From an uncultured Muribaculaceae bacterium (GTDB lineage Bacteria > Bacteroidota > Bacteroidia > Bacteroidales > Muribaculaceae), in contig CAKTOT010000012.1 of the NCBI GenBank assembly GCA_934590135.1, positions 1-35,220 on the forward strand: a stretch of 35,220 bases of DNA, read 5' to 3'. Every line of letters begins with the position of its first letter. The first letter of the stretch is position 1. Positions 24,860 through 32,649 of the stretch are shown in pieces. The translations under genes and the position numbers were made by a program. Below the pieces are notes generated by a model, which was not told the DNA's origin, made no database searches, and was given only the letters and a program-made list of their open reading frames with translations.

Positions 24860-24899
24860 AGCACCGCCCGCCGAAATTTTCGGCAGGCGGTGCTTTTTT
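24860..24899 (+). terminator. Terminator of the lipoprotein gene
   Basis: The stem AGCACCGCC-GCCGAAA with TTTCGGC-GGCGGTGCT has one mismatched pair and ends in six T (24894-24899). Confidence 0.92.
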
Positions 24900-25040
24900 G
24901 TGTGTATGCGTGCCCCGATGACCGTGGAGGTCGCGGACACAGACGATGCAGAAATGACATTCTGACACATCGAACAACGCTTTTTGGCCGGCAAACAATA
25001 TTCTTAACTAATTTTTCACTGCCGACACGGAAAAAGTTTG

Positions 25041-25048
25041 TATATTTG
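25041..25048 (+). promoter_or_regulatory. -7 element of the mdh promoter
   Basis: TATATTTG matches the -7 consensus. No TTTG is found at the right distance upstream (only a T-run near 25011-25016), so the -33 part is unassigned. The leader would be about 100 bases. Confidence 0.6.
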
Positions 25049-25158
25049 CCGTGCAAATGCGACAGCAGCGGCCACAGACCGCAGCAGTGAGCATACAGGC
25101 CTGAAGGCCACACATATACACAAGCACAAACATATTACCCAATATAAAACTTACAATT

Positions 25159-26097
25159 ATGTCAAAAGTAACAGTCATCGGCGCCGGTAATGTAGGTGCC
25201 ACATGTGCCAACGTACTTGTAACCAACCAGGTAGCCGACGAGGTCGTACTCCTCGACATCAAAGAGGGCGTAGCCGAAGGCAAAGCCATGGATATCATGC
25301 AGACAGCCAGCATCCTGGGTCTCAACACCCGTCTGCGCGGCGTCACCAACGACTACACCGCCACCGAAGGCTCCGATATGGTAGTCATCACCAGCGGTAT
25401 TCCCCGCAAACCCGGTATGACCCGCGAAGAACTCATCGGTGTCAACGCCAAGATTGTAAAGTCCGTAATGGACAACGTGCTCAAGCACTCGCCCGAAGCA
25501 GTCATCCTGTGCATCTCCAACCCGATGGACACCATGACATACCTGATCCACAAGACCAGTGGTCTGCCCAAAAACCGCATCATCGGTATGGGCGGCGCAC
25601 TCGACAGCGCTCGCTTCCGCTTCAACCTGGCCAACGCCCTCAACGCCAACCCCAACGAAGTTGAAGGTATGGTTATCGGCGGCCACGGCGACACCACAAT
25701 GATACCTCTGACACGCTATGCAGCATACCGCGGCGTTCCCGCCTCGACTCTGCTGGCCAAGGAAGAACTTGAGAAAGTCGCTGCCGACACTATGGTAGGC
25801 GGTGCAACCCTCACCAAACTGCTCGGAACTTCGGCATGGTATGCTCCCGGTGCAGCCGGAGCAAGCGTAGTCGCTGCAGTCCTCCACGACCAGAAGCGCA
25901 TCATCACCTGCTCGGCTCTGCTCGAAGGCGAATACGGCGAAAAAGACCTCTGCATCGGCGTTCCCTGTCTGCTGGGTCGCAACGGCATTGAGAAAATCGT
26001 TGACCTCAACCTCAACGACGAAGAAAAAGCCCTCTTTGCCAAGAGCGCTGCCGCCGTACATCACACCAACGAGGCTCTCAAAGAAGCCCTCGCTTGA
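25159..26097 (+). CDS. mdh: Malate dehydrogenase
   Basis: This 312-residue NAD-dependent enzyme interconverts malate and oxaloacetate, a key step of the reductive branch of the TCA cycle to succinate in Bacteroidales. The LDH-like malate dehydrogenase family shows as VTVIGAGNVGATCAN (NAD-binding loop), LLDIKEG with the NAD-selective Asp, IPRKPGMTREEL with Arg83 and Arg89 binding substrate, CISNPMDTMTYL, Arg152 in LDSARFRF, and the catalytic GGHGDTTM with His176. An arginine (not glutamine) at the substrate-specificity position 83 supports malate over lactate. It ends with a strong terminator. Confidence 0.97.
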   Translation: MSKVTVIGAGNVGATCANVLVTNQVADEVVLLDIKEGVAEGKAMDIMQTASILGLNTRLRGVTNDYTATEGSDMVVITSGIPRKPGMTREELIGVNAKIVKSVMDNVLKHSPEAVILCISNPMDTMTYLIHKTSGLPKNRIIGMGGALDSARFRFNLANALNANPNEVEGMVIGGHGDTTMIPLTRYAAYRGVPASTLLAKEELEKVAADTMVGGATLTKLLGTSAWYAPGAAGASVVAAVLHDQKRIITCSALLEGEYGEKDLCIGVPCLLGRNGIEKIVDLNLNDEEKALFAKSAAAVHHTNEALKEALA

Positions 26098-26131
26098 TAG
26101 TACAACGCGCCAAAACGCACTAAACGTTCAC

Positions 26132-26183
26132 GGCGACTGCCACGCACCCGCGTACACAGGGCGCGGCAGTCGCCGCCGTTTTT
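26132..26183 (+). terminator. Terminator of mdh
   Basis: GGCGACTGCC (26132-26141) pairs perfectly with GGCAGTCGCC (26165-26174), with extra GC pairing in the loop, then GCCG and five T. Confidence 0.85.
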
Positions 26184-26210
26184 CTCAAAAAGGCCCAAAG
26201 ACATCAGACG

Positions 26211-26282
26211 CCTTAACCTCTAAGGCTCCTAAAACCTTTAAGGTCCTTCGCGTCCTTAAAGTCCTTAAGGTCTTTAAGGACC
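26211..26282. repeat. Degenerate 9-bp tandem repeats, unit TTAAGGTCC
   Basis: Five clear units run from 26238 to 26282 (TTAAGGTCC, TTCGCGTCC, TTAAAGTCC, TTAAGGTCT, TTAAGGACC), and three weaker ones precede them from about 26211. The unit is almost self-complementary (CCTTAAGG), so the array can fold on itself. Confidence 0.8.
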
Positions 26283-26296
26283 CTACCCTCCCCCTC

Positions 26297-26322
26297 AAAA
26301 AAAATCACCCCCCCCAAAAAAA
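26297..26322 (+). repeat. Homopolymer cluster A8, C8, A7 just before the thioredoxin-like gene
   Basis: Runs of eight A (26297-26304), eight C (26308-26315) and seven A (26316-26322) end 14 bases before the ATG at 26337. Such tracts are prone to slippage and could tune transcription or translation. Confidence 0.8.
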
Positions 26323-26336
26323 CAGCATCCGATATT

Positions 26337-26801
26337 ATGAAGAAAGTATTTATAGCACTGATGATGTGCGCCGCCCTCGCATCCTGCGGCAACAAGCAAG
26401 ACAGCAACGCAAAAAGCGACAAGGACAGCACCGCCACCGAGGAAGCAGTAGCCGAAGAAGTCAGCGCACAAGCCGTGCAAGAAGCCGAAGACGACGATCT
26501 GCTGACACCCGATATGACCGTTGAGCGCCCTATGCTTATCGATTTCAACGCCACCTGGTGCGGCCCGTGCCAGCAATTCAAGCCCGTATTTCACGCCGCA
26601 GCCGAGAAATACGCCGAACACGCCGACTTTGTCAGCGTAGATGCCGATGCATGCCCTACCATCATAACCGCCTTCGGCGTCAACTCACTGCCGACACTCA
26701 TCGTCATTCTTCCGGACGGAACCTCCAATACCTACGTCGGCCTCAACGACTTTATGTCCACCGAAGAATCCTTTGACGAGTACGTCGAAAGCCTCCTGTA
26801 A
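26337..26801 (+). CDS. Thioredoxin-like lipoprotein
   Basis: A 154-residue lipid-anchored thiol-disulphide protein. The signal peptide ends in lipobox LASC (Cys17), followed by an acidic linker (to about residue 60) and a thioredoxin domain: RPMLIDFNATWCGPCQQFKPVF with the active pair Cys75/Cys78 in the standard WCGPC, DFVSVDADACPTIITAFGVNSLPTLIVI with the cis-Pro, and a C-terminal helix (EESFDEYVESLL). It probably acts in the periplasm on exported cysteines; substrate unknown. A homopolymer cluster and a 9-bp repeat array precede it, and the helicase gene begins 50 bases downstream. No consensus promoter was found. Confidence 0.93.
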   Translation: MKKVFIALMMCAALASCGNKQDSNAKSDKDSTATEEAVAEEVSAQAVQEAEDDDLLTPDMTVERPMLIDFNATWCGPCQQFKPVFHAAAEKYAEHADFVSVDADACPTIITAFGVNSLPTLIVILPDGTSNTYVGLNDFMSTEESFDEYVESLL

Positions 26802-26851
26802 TAGCACCCGAAACGTTGCCCGAAAGAGCAACCGATAAGCGCCCCCGAATT

Positions 26852-28204
26852 ATGAGCAAGATTTCCGAGCAATTCATGTCCAAGCTGGCGCGTATGGGCA
26901 TCACCCGGCTCAACGCCATCCAATGCGCCGTGGCCGAAGTCGATGCACACGTGCAGCGTCTGATGCTTCTGGCACCTACGGGCAGCGGCAAGACCGTGGC
27001 CTATGCCATCGCACTGCTGCGCGGTATGCGTCCGGCCGCGCCCGGTCAGGCCCCCACGGCACTGGTACTGGCGCCATCGCGCGAATTGGCTCAGCAAATC
27101 TACGATGTGATACGCCCGTTGGCCGCGCCCGAACTTAAGACTGTGGTGGTATGCGGCGGTCGCTCGGCCGATTCGGAAGTACCGTCGCTGACATCCTCCA
27201 CCCCGCCGGACATAGTCATTGCCACTCCCGGCCGACTGCTGGATCATATCGCACGCGGCACCATCATCCCACGCAATATACGCCGCGTGGTCATCGACGA
27301 ATACGACAAACTTTTGGCCCTGGGCTTCGAGCACCAAATGGGCGACATCATGCGCCGCATAGGATCGTGCTCGGAGTTGCTGATGCTGACTTCGGCCACC
27401 GAACCGGCATCGCTGCCGGCATTTATCGCCGACCGCGGCACCCCCAAGATCATCCGAGCCGAGGACGATGCAGCACCTTCGCGTGCTCGACTGACCGTAA
27501 TGGACGTCATATCGCCCGAGCGCGACAAGCTGGACACACTGGCCATACTGGTGCGCGAGTTGCTGGCCGCCGGACAGACCGCGATGGTTTTTGTCAATCA
27601 CCGCGATGCCGCCGAACGCGTAGTCTCGGGATTGGGACGCCGAGGCATCACCGCCGTATTGTACCACGGAGGCCTGGAACAACGCCAACGCGAAATTGCC
27701 GTAGCAGCCTTTGCCTCGCACGCCGCCAATGTGATGGTATCCACAGACCTGGGCGCACGCGGCCTTGACATTCCGGACGTTGGCGCAGTCATTCATTACC
27801 ATCTGCCGGTGGACGAGGCCGCTTACACCCACCGCAACGGACGCACGGCACGCGCCGGCGCCGACGGAACGGCATACGTCATCCTCGGCCCTTCGGAAAA
27901 TCTGCCGCCTTATATCGACACGGATCATACGCACTACCCCGCCGAACCGGACAACGATGCCGTCATACGCGAGCCATATACGCTGATGTACATTGACGGA
28001 GGACGGCGCCGCAAGATCTCGCGCGGCGACATTCTGGGCTTTGCCGTCAAGGACGCCGGCATCCCGAGCGACAAGGTAGGGCATATCACCATAGCCCCGG
28101 ACTACGCACTGGTGGCCGTGGCCGCCGAATACGCCCCGGCATTACAACAGGCGGCGCGTGCACACCGCCTCAAAGGCCTGAAAGTGCGCATCACCCCCGT
28201 ATAA
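26852..28204 (+). CDS. DEAD-box RNA helicase with DbpA RNA-binding domain
   Basis: A 450-residue ATP-dependent RNA helicase. Q-motif region GITRLNAIQ, Walker A APTGSGKT (41-48), Ia APSRELAQQ, Ib ATPGRLLDH, Walker B VIDEYD (149-152, DEYD instead of DEAD), SAT (181-183), FVNHRDAAERV, STDLGARGLDIP, and motif VI HRNGRTARAG. The C-terminus (KISRGDILGFAVKDAGIPSDKVGHITIAPDYALVAV) is a DbpA-type RRM-like domain that targets 23S rRNA helix 92 in E. coli DbpA, so a role in large-subunit assembly is likely. It starts at ATG 26852; an earlier in-frame TTG (26816) is less likely. It runs with rnz and tadA. Confidence 0.92.
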   Translation: MSKISEQFMSKLARMGITRLNAIQCAVAEVDAHVQRLMLLAPTGSGKTVAYAIALLRGMRPAAPGQAPTALVLAPSRELAQQIYDVIRPLAAPELKTVVVCGGRSADSEVPSLTSSTPPDIVIATPGRLLDHIARGTIIPRNIRRVVIDEYDKLLALGFEHQMGDIMRRIGSCSELLMLTSATEPASLPAFIADRGTPKIIRAEDDAAPSRARLTVMDVISPERDKLDTLAILVRELLAAGQTAMVFVNHRDAAERVVSGLGRRGITAVLYHGGLEQRQREIAVAAFASHAANVMVSTDLGARGLDIPDVGAVIHYHLPVDEAAYTHRNGRTARAGADGTAYVILGPSENLPPYIDTDHTHYPAEPDNDAVIREPYTLMYIDGGRRRKISRGDILGFAVKDAGIPSDKVGHITIAPDYALVAVAAEYAPALQQAARAHRLKGLKVRITPV

Positions 28205-28272
28205 ACACACGGCTTTCGCCACGTCGAAACATTAGTCTCACCAATACATTAGCCACACTTCCCACTCCTTCC

Positions 28273-29214
28273 ATGCCCGAATTCACCGTGCAATACCTCG
28301 GCTGCGGCTCGGCCACGCCATCGCTGCGCCACATGCCGTCTTGCCAGATAGTCAATTACCGCAACAACCTGATGATGATTGACTGCGGCGAAGGCGCCCA
28401 ACTGATGATGCGGCGTATGCGCATACACTTTGCACAACTGAGACATGTCTTTGTGTCACATCTGCACGGCGACCACTTCCTGGGGCTGCCGGGACTGCTG
28501 TCCACGCTGTCGCTCCAAGACAAAGGCGGCGACCTGCACGTCCATATCTTCGAACAAGGCGAAGAACTGTTGCGACACTTCATGCGTGTGACTACGGGCG
28601 AGCCCACATTTGAAATCATATACGACAGGCTGTACGACGACGCGCCGCACATCATACTCGACACCAGGGCTTTGACCGTAACGTCATTCCCGCTGCACCA
28701 TCGTGTACCATGCGTCGGATTTCGCTTTGACGAAAAGCCCAAGCCGCGGCATATGCGCGGCGATATGGCAGCCTATCTGAATATACCCATATACGACATC
28801 CCGGCCATCAAGGAGGGCGCCGATTGGATAGCGCCGGACGGACGAGTGATTGAAAATGAGCGGCTGACACTGCCTCCCACGCCATCATACTCGTACGCAT
28901 ACTGCTCGGACACATCTTATCATCTAGACACGGTGGAAGCCGTTCGCGGCGTCGATGTGCTGTATCACGAAGCCACTTACGCCGATGACAAAAAAAGCCG
29001 CGCCCGGTTGCACGGACACAGTACCGCCCGACAAGCCGCTATGGTGGCACGAGATGCCGAAGCGAAATGTCTGGTGCTGGGACATTACTCAAAGTCTTAC
29101 CCCAACGAGGACATTCTGTTGGCCGAAGCCCGTAAGATTTTCCCGAACACCATAGCCGCCACCGAAGGTATGTCCTTAGACATCGAAGATATACCCCAAT
29201 CACAAAACGCGTAA
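28273..29214 (+). CDS. rnz: Ribonuclease Z
   Basis: A 313-residue zinc endonuclease of the metallo-beta-lactamase fold that trims tRNA 3' trailers. Start: FTVQYLGCGSATPSLRHMPSCQ; IDCGEGAQLMMRR; the metal-binding SHLHGDHFLGLPGLL (His63, His65, Asp67, His68); FPLHHRVPCVGFRF; CSDTSY with a further metal ligand; LYHEATYADD; and GHSTARQAA with the HST motif. Length and motifs fit the short bacterial RNase Z. It is followed after two bases by tadA, a second tRNA-maturation enzyme, probably co-translated. Confidence 0.97.
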   Translation: MPEFTVQYLGCGSATPSLRHMPSCQIVNYRNNLMMIDCGEGAQLMMRRMRIHFAQLRHVFVSHLHGDHFLGLPGLLSTLSLQDKGGDLHVHIFEQGEELLRHFMRVTTGEPTFEIIYDRLYDDAPHIILDTRALTVTSFPLHHRVPCVGFRFDEKPKPRHMRGDMAAYLNIPIYDIPAIKEGADWIAPDGRVIENERLTLPPTPSYSYAYCSDTSYHLDTVEAVRGVDVLYHEATYADDKKSRARLHGHSTARQAAMVARDAEAKCLVLGHYSKSYPNEDILLAEARKIFPNTIAATEGMSLDIEDIPQSQNA

Positions 29215-29216
29215 GT

Positions 29217-29654
29217 ATGACCGATGAGTATTACATGAATATGGCGCTGTTTCAGGCGTATGAGGCAGCCGACCAAGGCGAGGTGCCCATAGGTGCCGTC
29301 ATCGTCGGTGCCGACGGCAGCATCCTTGCCGCCGAACACAACCGCACCGAGGCGCTGCACGACGTCACGGCACATGCCGAGATGCTCGCTATAGGCGCCG
29401 CGTCCTCAGCCATCGGCTCCAAGTATCTGACCGACTGCACACTGTACGTCACTGTCGAGCCATGTCCGATGTGTGCCGCCGCCATCGGATGGGCGCAAAT
29501 CAGGCGCATAGTCATCGGCGCCGCCGACCCCAAGCGCGGATACTCGACTATGTATGCACGCTCACCTTTTCACCCGCGAGCCGTGATCCGGCAAGGCATC
29601 CTTGCCGATGAATGTGCCGCCGTAATCACGGACTTTTTTCGCCGCCGTCGCTGA
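29217..29654 (+). CDS. tadA: tRNA-specific adenosine deaminase
   Basis: A 145-residue zinc-dependent deaminase that converts A34 to inosine in tRNA-Arg(ACG). Zinc and catalysis: THAEM region with His53 and Glu55, and PCPMCAAA with Cys83 and Cys86. VPIGAVIV and HNR near the N-terminus, and RRIVIGAADPKRGYS are typical of TadA/CDA proteins. A broader guanine or cytosine deaminase role cannot be excluded from motifs alone, but the pairing with rnz supports tRNA editing. Two bases separate it from rnz. Confidence 0.9.
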   Translation: MTDEYYMNMALFQAYEAADQGEVPIGAVIVGADGSILAAEHNRTEALHDVTAHAEMLAIGAASSAIGSKYLTDCTLYVTVEPCPMCAAAIGWAQIRRIVIGAADPKRGYSTMYARSPFHPRAVIRQGILADECAAVITDFFRRRR

Positions 29655-29666
29655 CTCGGAGCACTG

Positions 29667-29686
29667 AGCGATAAGCCGCTTTTTTT
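29667..29686 (+). terminator. Possible weak terminator after tadA
   Basis: A short AGCG/CGCT stem (29667-29680) leads into seven T. The stem is only four pairs, so support is weak. Confidence 0.35.
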
Positions 29687-29746
29687 GAAATTTTTAGTTC
29701 TTTTTTTACGCGTACGAACTCTATGTTCGCAAGCCTTGTTTTGCCA

Positions 29747-29777
29747 TTGCATATCTCATGCGGACGGACTAATTTTG
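29747..29777 (+). promoter_or_regulatory. Promoter of the stop-interrupted gene
   Basis: TTG (29747-29749), 20 bases, TAATTTTG (29770-29777). The predicted leader is about 108 bases. Confidence 0.65.
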
Positions 29778-29891
29778 CAGCGCAATCCGACAGACATCGC
29801 CGAAAGTCCGACCTCGGATAGCATAACTCATCAGACATTATCAATCTATATCAAACATTATCAATCCAATACATCAATCCGACTCATCATT

Positions 29892-30266
29892 ATGGGAGAC
29901 TGTAGTACTATTTATGAAAATTGGGGAGCCGCACGAGCCGCCGAAAAAGCGCGCGACTACGCCACGGCCGCACGATTATACCGAATATGCGATGTGGTAT
30001 ACGAATGTGGCGAACTAAACTACTAAACTGACGATTTGGCCTACATGGCACGCCACGCGGGCACTAAGTACCGCAAGATGCTGCGAAAGCTGCCCAAAAC
30101 CAAGGCCAAAGTCATTTGGGATGAAGCCAAAGACTTCTACGAATCTATGGATATGGATTCGTTAAGCTACGACCCGATGTATTTCTTCTTTGATTACAGG
30201 AGCTTTGTCCGCGAGCAGTACGAACTTATCGAAAAGGAAGCAAAAGAGCGACAGGCCCGATCCTGA
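29892..30266 (+). pseudogene. Small gene split by an in-frame TAA
   Basis: ATG 29892 opens 44 codons (MGDCSTIYENWGAARAAEKARDYATAARLYRICD... ELNY) and meets TAA at 30024-30026. The same frame continues at once with TDDLAYMARHAGTKYRKMLRK and runs to 30266 with good coding character (DPMYFFFDYRSFVREQYELIEKEAKERQ). Together they give about 124 codons of a helical, charged protein, the first part like a TPR helix pair (AARAAEKARDYATAARLY). No family recognised. The second half has only a TTG (30036) or ATG (30045) just after the stop, so two overlapping-function small proteins are possible, but a nonsense mutation in one gene is simpler. The local sequence CTAAACTACTAAACT is a near-duplicate that may have produced the stop. 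Confidence 0.65.
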
Positions 30267-30355
30267 CTTCAAAACTTATACGCCCGAACCCTCGGACGTG
30301 CTTATGTGCTCTCCTCATTGGTTTTTTTGTTAGACATTCTCTTCCTCTGACAAGT

Positions 30356-30391
30356 AGACGGGCACCCGATGTCGATATCGGATGCCCGTCT
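30356..30391. terminator. Bidirectional hairpin between convergent genes
   Basis: AGACGGGCACCCGAT (30356-30370) pairs with ATCGGATGCCCGTCT (30377-30391), 15 positions with one C-A mismatch and a six-base loop. It sits between the plus-strand interrupted gene and the minus-strand barrel gene. The T-rich tail on the plus side is imperfect. Confidence 0.7.
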
Positions 30392-30420
30392 ATGTATTTT
30401 ATCAAACGGAGTGCTCTCGC

Positions 30421-31062
30421 TTACAGATAGTAGCCTATCGAGACGGCAAAGCAGCCTTGTTTCCAGGACGAGCCATCACCTTTATAGCGATCATTGAGGC
30501 CGAAGGTGTAGTCGGCTCCGATGTAGAAACGGCTGACCACAACGCCGGCGCCGAGATTCCAGCCCATATTGAAGCGGTTTATGTCTTCATCGTAAGGATT
30601 TGACTCTATGTCGAATTTCTTGGCATTCTTCCAGCTGCCCGAAAGCCCGATACCGAAGCTGGGACCGGTGAACAACTTGAGGTCGCAGACTCCCAGATTG
30701 AAATTATATCCCAGACGTACGGGTATCTGCAATCCGAATTGACGCAGCGCAATGTCTGCCTTGACGTTCGGAAGCAGTTCGGTGTCGGCCTGTATGTCCG
30801 TACCCGTGTTGTGGTATACAAGGTACATTCCGGGCTCAAGGAACAGGTTGGACATAAGGTCGATGTCTGCTACAACGCCGGCATGAAAACCGCATCCGGC
30901 CTTGAACATGTCTATAGAAGCACCTTCGGACTTGATGCCGCCGGGAACGGTTACATCCAGTCCGGCACGGATACCGAAGTCGATGGCGTGCGATTGCGCG
31001 GGAGCAAGCGCGACGATGGCTGCGACAAGCGATGCTGCAATAGTCTTAATGGATTTTTTCAT
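30421..31062 (-). CDS. Outer-membrane beta-barrel protein
   Basis: 213 residues. A signal peptide (1-26, ending SHA) is followed by IDFGIRAGLDVTVPG and alternating strands up to the terminal AVSIGYYL with an aromatic-rich last strand. The pattern fits the Bacteroidetes OMP_b-brl_2 type eight-strand barrel (FLEPGMYLVYHNTG, LQIPVRLGYNFN, LFTGPSFGIGLSG, GWNLGAGVVVSRFYIGADYTFGLND). Role unknown; such barrels include adhesin-like and structural proteins. Monocistronic by context: hairpin downstream, polyprenyl synthase 63 bases upstream on the same strand. No clean promoter box; CTACTTTG just upstream has one mismatch. Confidence 0.88.
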   Translation of the reverse strand: MKKSIKTIAASLVAAIVALAPAQSHAIDFGIRAGLDVTVPGGIKSEGASIDMFKAGCGFHAGVVADIDLMSNLFLEPGMYLVYHNTGTDIQADTELLPNVKADIALRQFGLQIPVRLGYNFNLGVCDLKLFTGPSFGIGLSGSWKNAKKFDIESNPYDEDINRFNMGWNLGAGVVVSRFYIGADYTFGLNDRYKGDGSSWKQGCFAVSIGYYL

Positions 31063-31125
31063 CTCTGTAATAAGTATTTAAGTGAATAATTTGGTTGGCA
31101 CAAAGTAGTTTCGCACACCGACTTG

Positions 31126-32106
31126 TCAATATCGGCGCGAAATAATATAGCCGAACAACTCGATGAGCGACTGCTTGGCTTCGCTGTCATCGAAGCCATC
31201 GAGCAACGCAACAGCGCGTGTGCGCATATCTTCCATGACTGCGTAGGCATAATCGATGCCGCCTCCGTTGATGGCATAAGCTGTCAGGCGGGCAATATCG
31301 TCCTCGCTGAGTGACGCTTTCTTGCTCAATTCAACCATCTCGGCATTGGCCGCATCGGTGCCGGTACGCAATACATGCAGCAGCGGCAGGGTAATCTTGC
31401 CTTCGCGCAAGTCATTGGCCGTAGGCTTGCCTACGGTATCTTGCTGTGCCGGGTAGTAGTCAAAGATGTCGTCACGTATCTGAAAGCACAGACCCAGCAG
31501 TCGTGCAAACTCGCTGAGACGCTCCTTGCGGTCATCATCCACACCCTGAGCATAGCAACCCATCTGCGAGCACGCGACAAATAGTGACGCCGTCTTGTAT
31601 TCTATTATCTTGAAGTATGCATCTTCGTCAAGGTTGTGATAACGTGCACTGTATATCTGGTCCAATTCGCCGAGGCTCAACAGCTTGCCCAAATGGCACA
31701 AAGATTCGATAATGCGTGCATCACCCGTGACTATGGCTTGCTGCATTGATGTAGATACAAAAAAATCGCCTACAAGCACAGCTATATGGTTATCCCACAT
31801 GGCATTGACCGTCGGACGACCACGACGCATCGTCGAGCCGTCAACAACATCGTCGTGTATCAGCGAGGCATTATGCAACAGCTCAACGGATGCTGCGGCG
31901 TGCAGCACCTTATCCGTCACCGGACCGAAAAGCCGGGCACTCAACATCACTATAATGGGGCGGATAAGCTTGCCCTTGCTCTTGAGATAATTGGTAATCA
32001 CATTATCCATCAATGGATTGGACGTAGCCAATCGATCTGCTATGAGCGTGCTGAGCCGATCAATGTCGGGAGCTATTTCCTGTCGTATTTTTTCGAGGAT
32101 ATCCAT
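31126..32106 (-). CDS. Long-chain polyprenyl diphosphate synthase
   Basis: A 326-residue trans-prenyltransferase of the IspB/octaprenyl type that elongates farnesyl diphosphate with isopentenyl diphosphate, probably for the menaquinone side chain. KGKLIRP binds IPP; the first Asp-rich motif is DDVVD (85-89) followed by GSTMRRGRPTVN; GDFF; KTASLF; and the second Asp-rich motif DDIFD (212-216). The residues just before the first DDxxD (HNASLIH) are small, as expected for long products. I start at MDILEKI (32106) and not at the upstream in-frame Met at 32118, because the -7 box lies at 32116-32123. Confidence 0.93.
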   Translation of the reverse strand: MDILEKIRQEIAPDIDRLSTLIADRLATSNPLMDNVITNYLKSKGKLIRPIIVMLSARLFGPVTDKVLHAAASVELLHNASLIHDDVVDGSTMRRGRPTVNAMWDNHIAVLVGDFFVSTSMQQAIVTGDARIIESLCHLGKLLSLGELDQIYSARYHNLDEDAYFKIIEYKTASLFVACSQMGCYAQGVDDDRKERLSEFARLLGLCFQIRDDIFDYYPAQQDTVGKPTANDLREGKITLPLLHVLRTGTDAANAEMVELSKKASLSEDDIARLTAYAINGGGIDYAYAVMEDMRTRAVALLDGFDDSEAKQSLIELFGYIISRRY

Positions 32107-32115
32107 ATTGCGCCG

Positions 32116-32123
32116 CAAATTTA
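32116..32123 (-). promoter_or_regulatory. -7 element of the polyprenyl synthase gene
   Basis: Minus-strand TAAATTTG. Transcription would start about three bases before the ATG at 32106, so the message is nearly leaderless. No convincing -33 box. Confidence 0.5.
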
Positions 32124-32649
32124 CGAATTTTTCGCGGCATTACAGACGTTTTCCGCGTCAAACTTTCAGCCCTTCTATGCACACAGCTCGCTCATGGCGC
32201 CCACATCGGCATTCGCCGCCTCACAATTGCCACATTTCCCTCCTAAAGGCTCACTTTTCTCGCCCCTTCCTTCACCCGAAACAGTGCCGTACCCCACTCC
32301 ATCTCTCCGTGCGACATTCCTCTTATCACCATCATCGCACCGGTCCTTCTTCCGCTTTGAAACAAGCAATTCGCACCACTCGTCATCGCCCTGTACAACA
32401 ATCAATTAACCACTCAATTATACAAATTGTGGAGTTTCTGTTATACAAATTGTAGAGTTTTCACTATACAAAATATTGAATTTCCGCTATACAAATTGTG
32501 GAATTAGACCGGCGGAGACAAGGTCGTAAATCCGCAAAGAGGCTCCCCCTCAAAACCCTGTCCCTCGGAGCCCCTCGAAGGCCACGGAGTTCGACACGTC
32601 TGCCCGCCATGCCGGTATTTCGCGGAAAATGCGTAACTTCGCGTGAGGT
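32124..32649. other. 526-base intergenic region, pyrimidine-rich then repeat-bearing
   Basis: From 32160 to 32400 the plus strand is strongly pyrimidine-biased. A 76-codon minus frame (32175-32405) exists but has no recognisable features. The 23-bp tandem array lies at 32419-32510. GGCTCC/GGAGCC near 32540-32575 could form a stem. Just before the DUF2851 gene, TAACTTCG (32634-32641) is one base from the -7 consensus, about 8 bases before the ATG. Confidence 0.55.
32419..32510 (+). repeat. Four 23-bp direct tandem repeats
   Basis: Units start at 32419, 32442, 32465 and 32488. Each opens TATACAAATTGT (TATACAAAATAT in the third) followed by GGAG/AGAG/TGAA/GGAA and a T-rich end. Each unit contains the near-palindrome ACAAATTGT, so the array could present four evenly spaced protein-binding sites two helical turns apart. 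Confidence 0.93.

Larger units (their letters stand above)
24838..25158. other. 321-base spacer between lipoprotein gene and mdh
   Basis: It contains the lipoprotein terminator (24860-24899), the mdh -7 box (25041-25048) and a leader of about 100 bases with a short GGCC-TGAA-GGCC stem near 25100. I see no gene or riboswitch. Confidence 0.6.

Noticed and set aside
25162..26064. Long antisense open frames over mdh, guaB, glycosyltransferase and terminase
   Set aside because: GC-rich codon bias creates long shadow frames; the sense proteins are clear family members.
26211..26282. CRISPR-like array
   Set aside because: Units are 9 bp, contiguous and without spacers; no CRISPR array or cas gene is present anywhere in the window.
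32175..32405. 76-codon minus-strand frame with a GGKCGNC motif
   Set aside because: No family resemblance, no promoter, and the bias comes from the pyrimidine-rich plus strand; left as intergenic.
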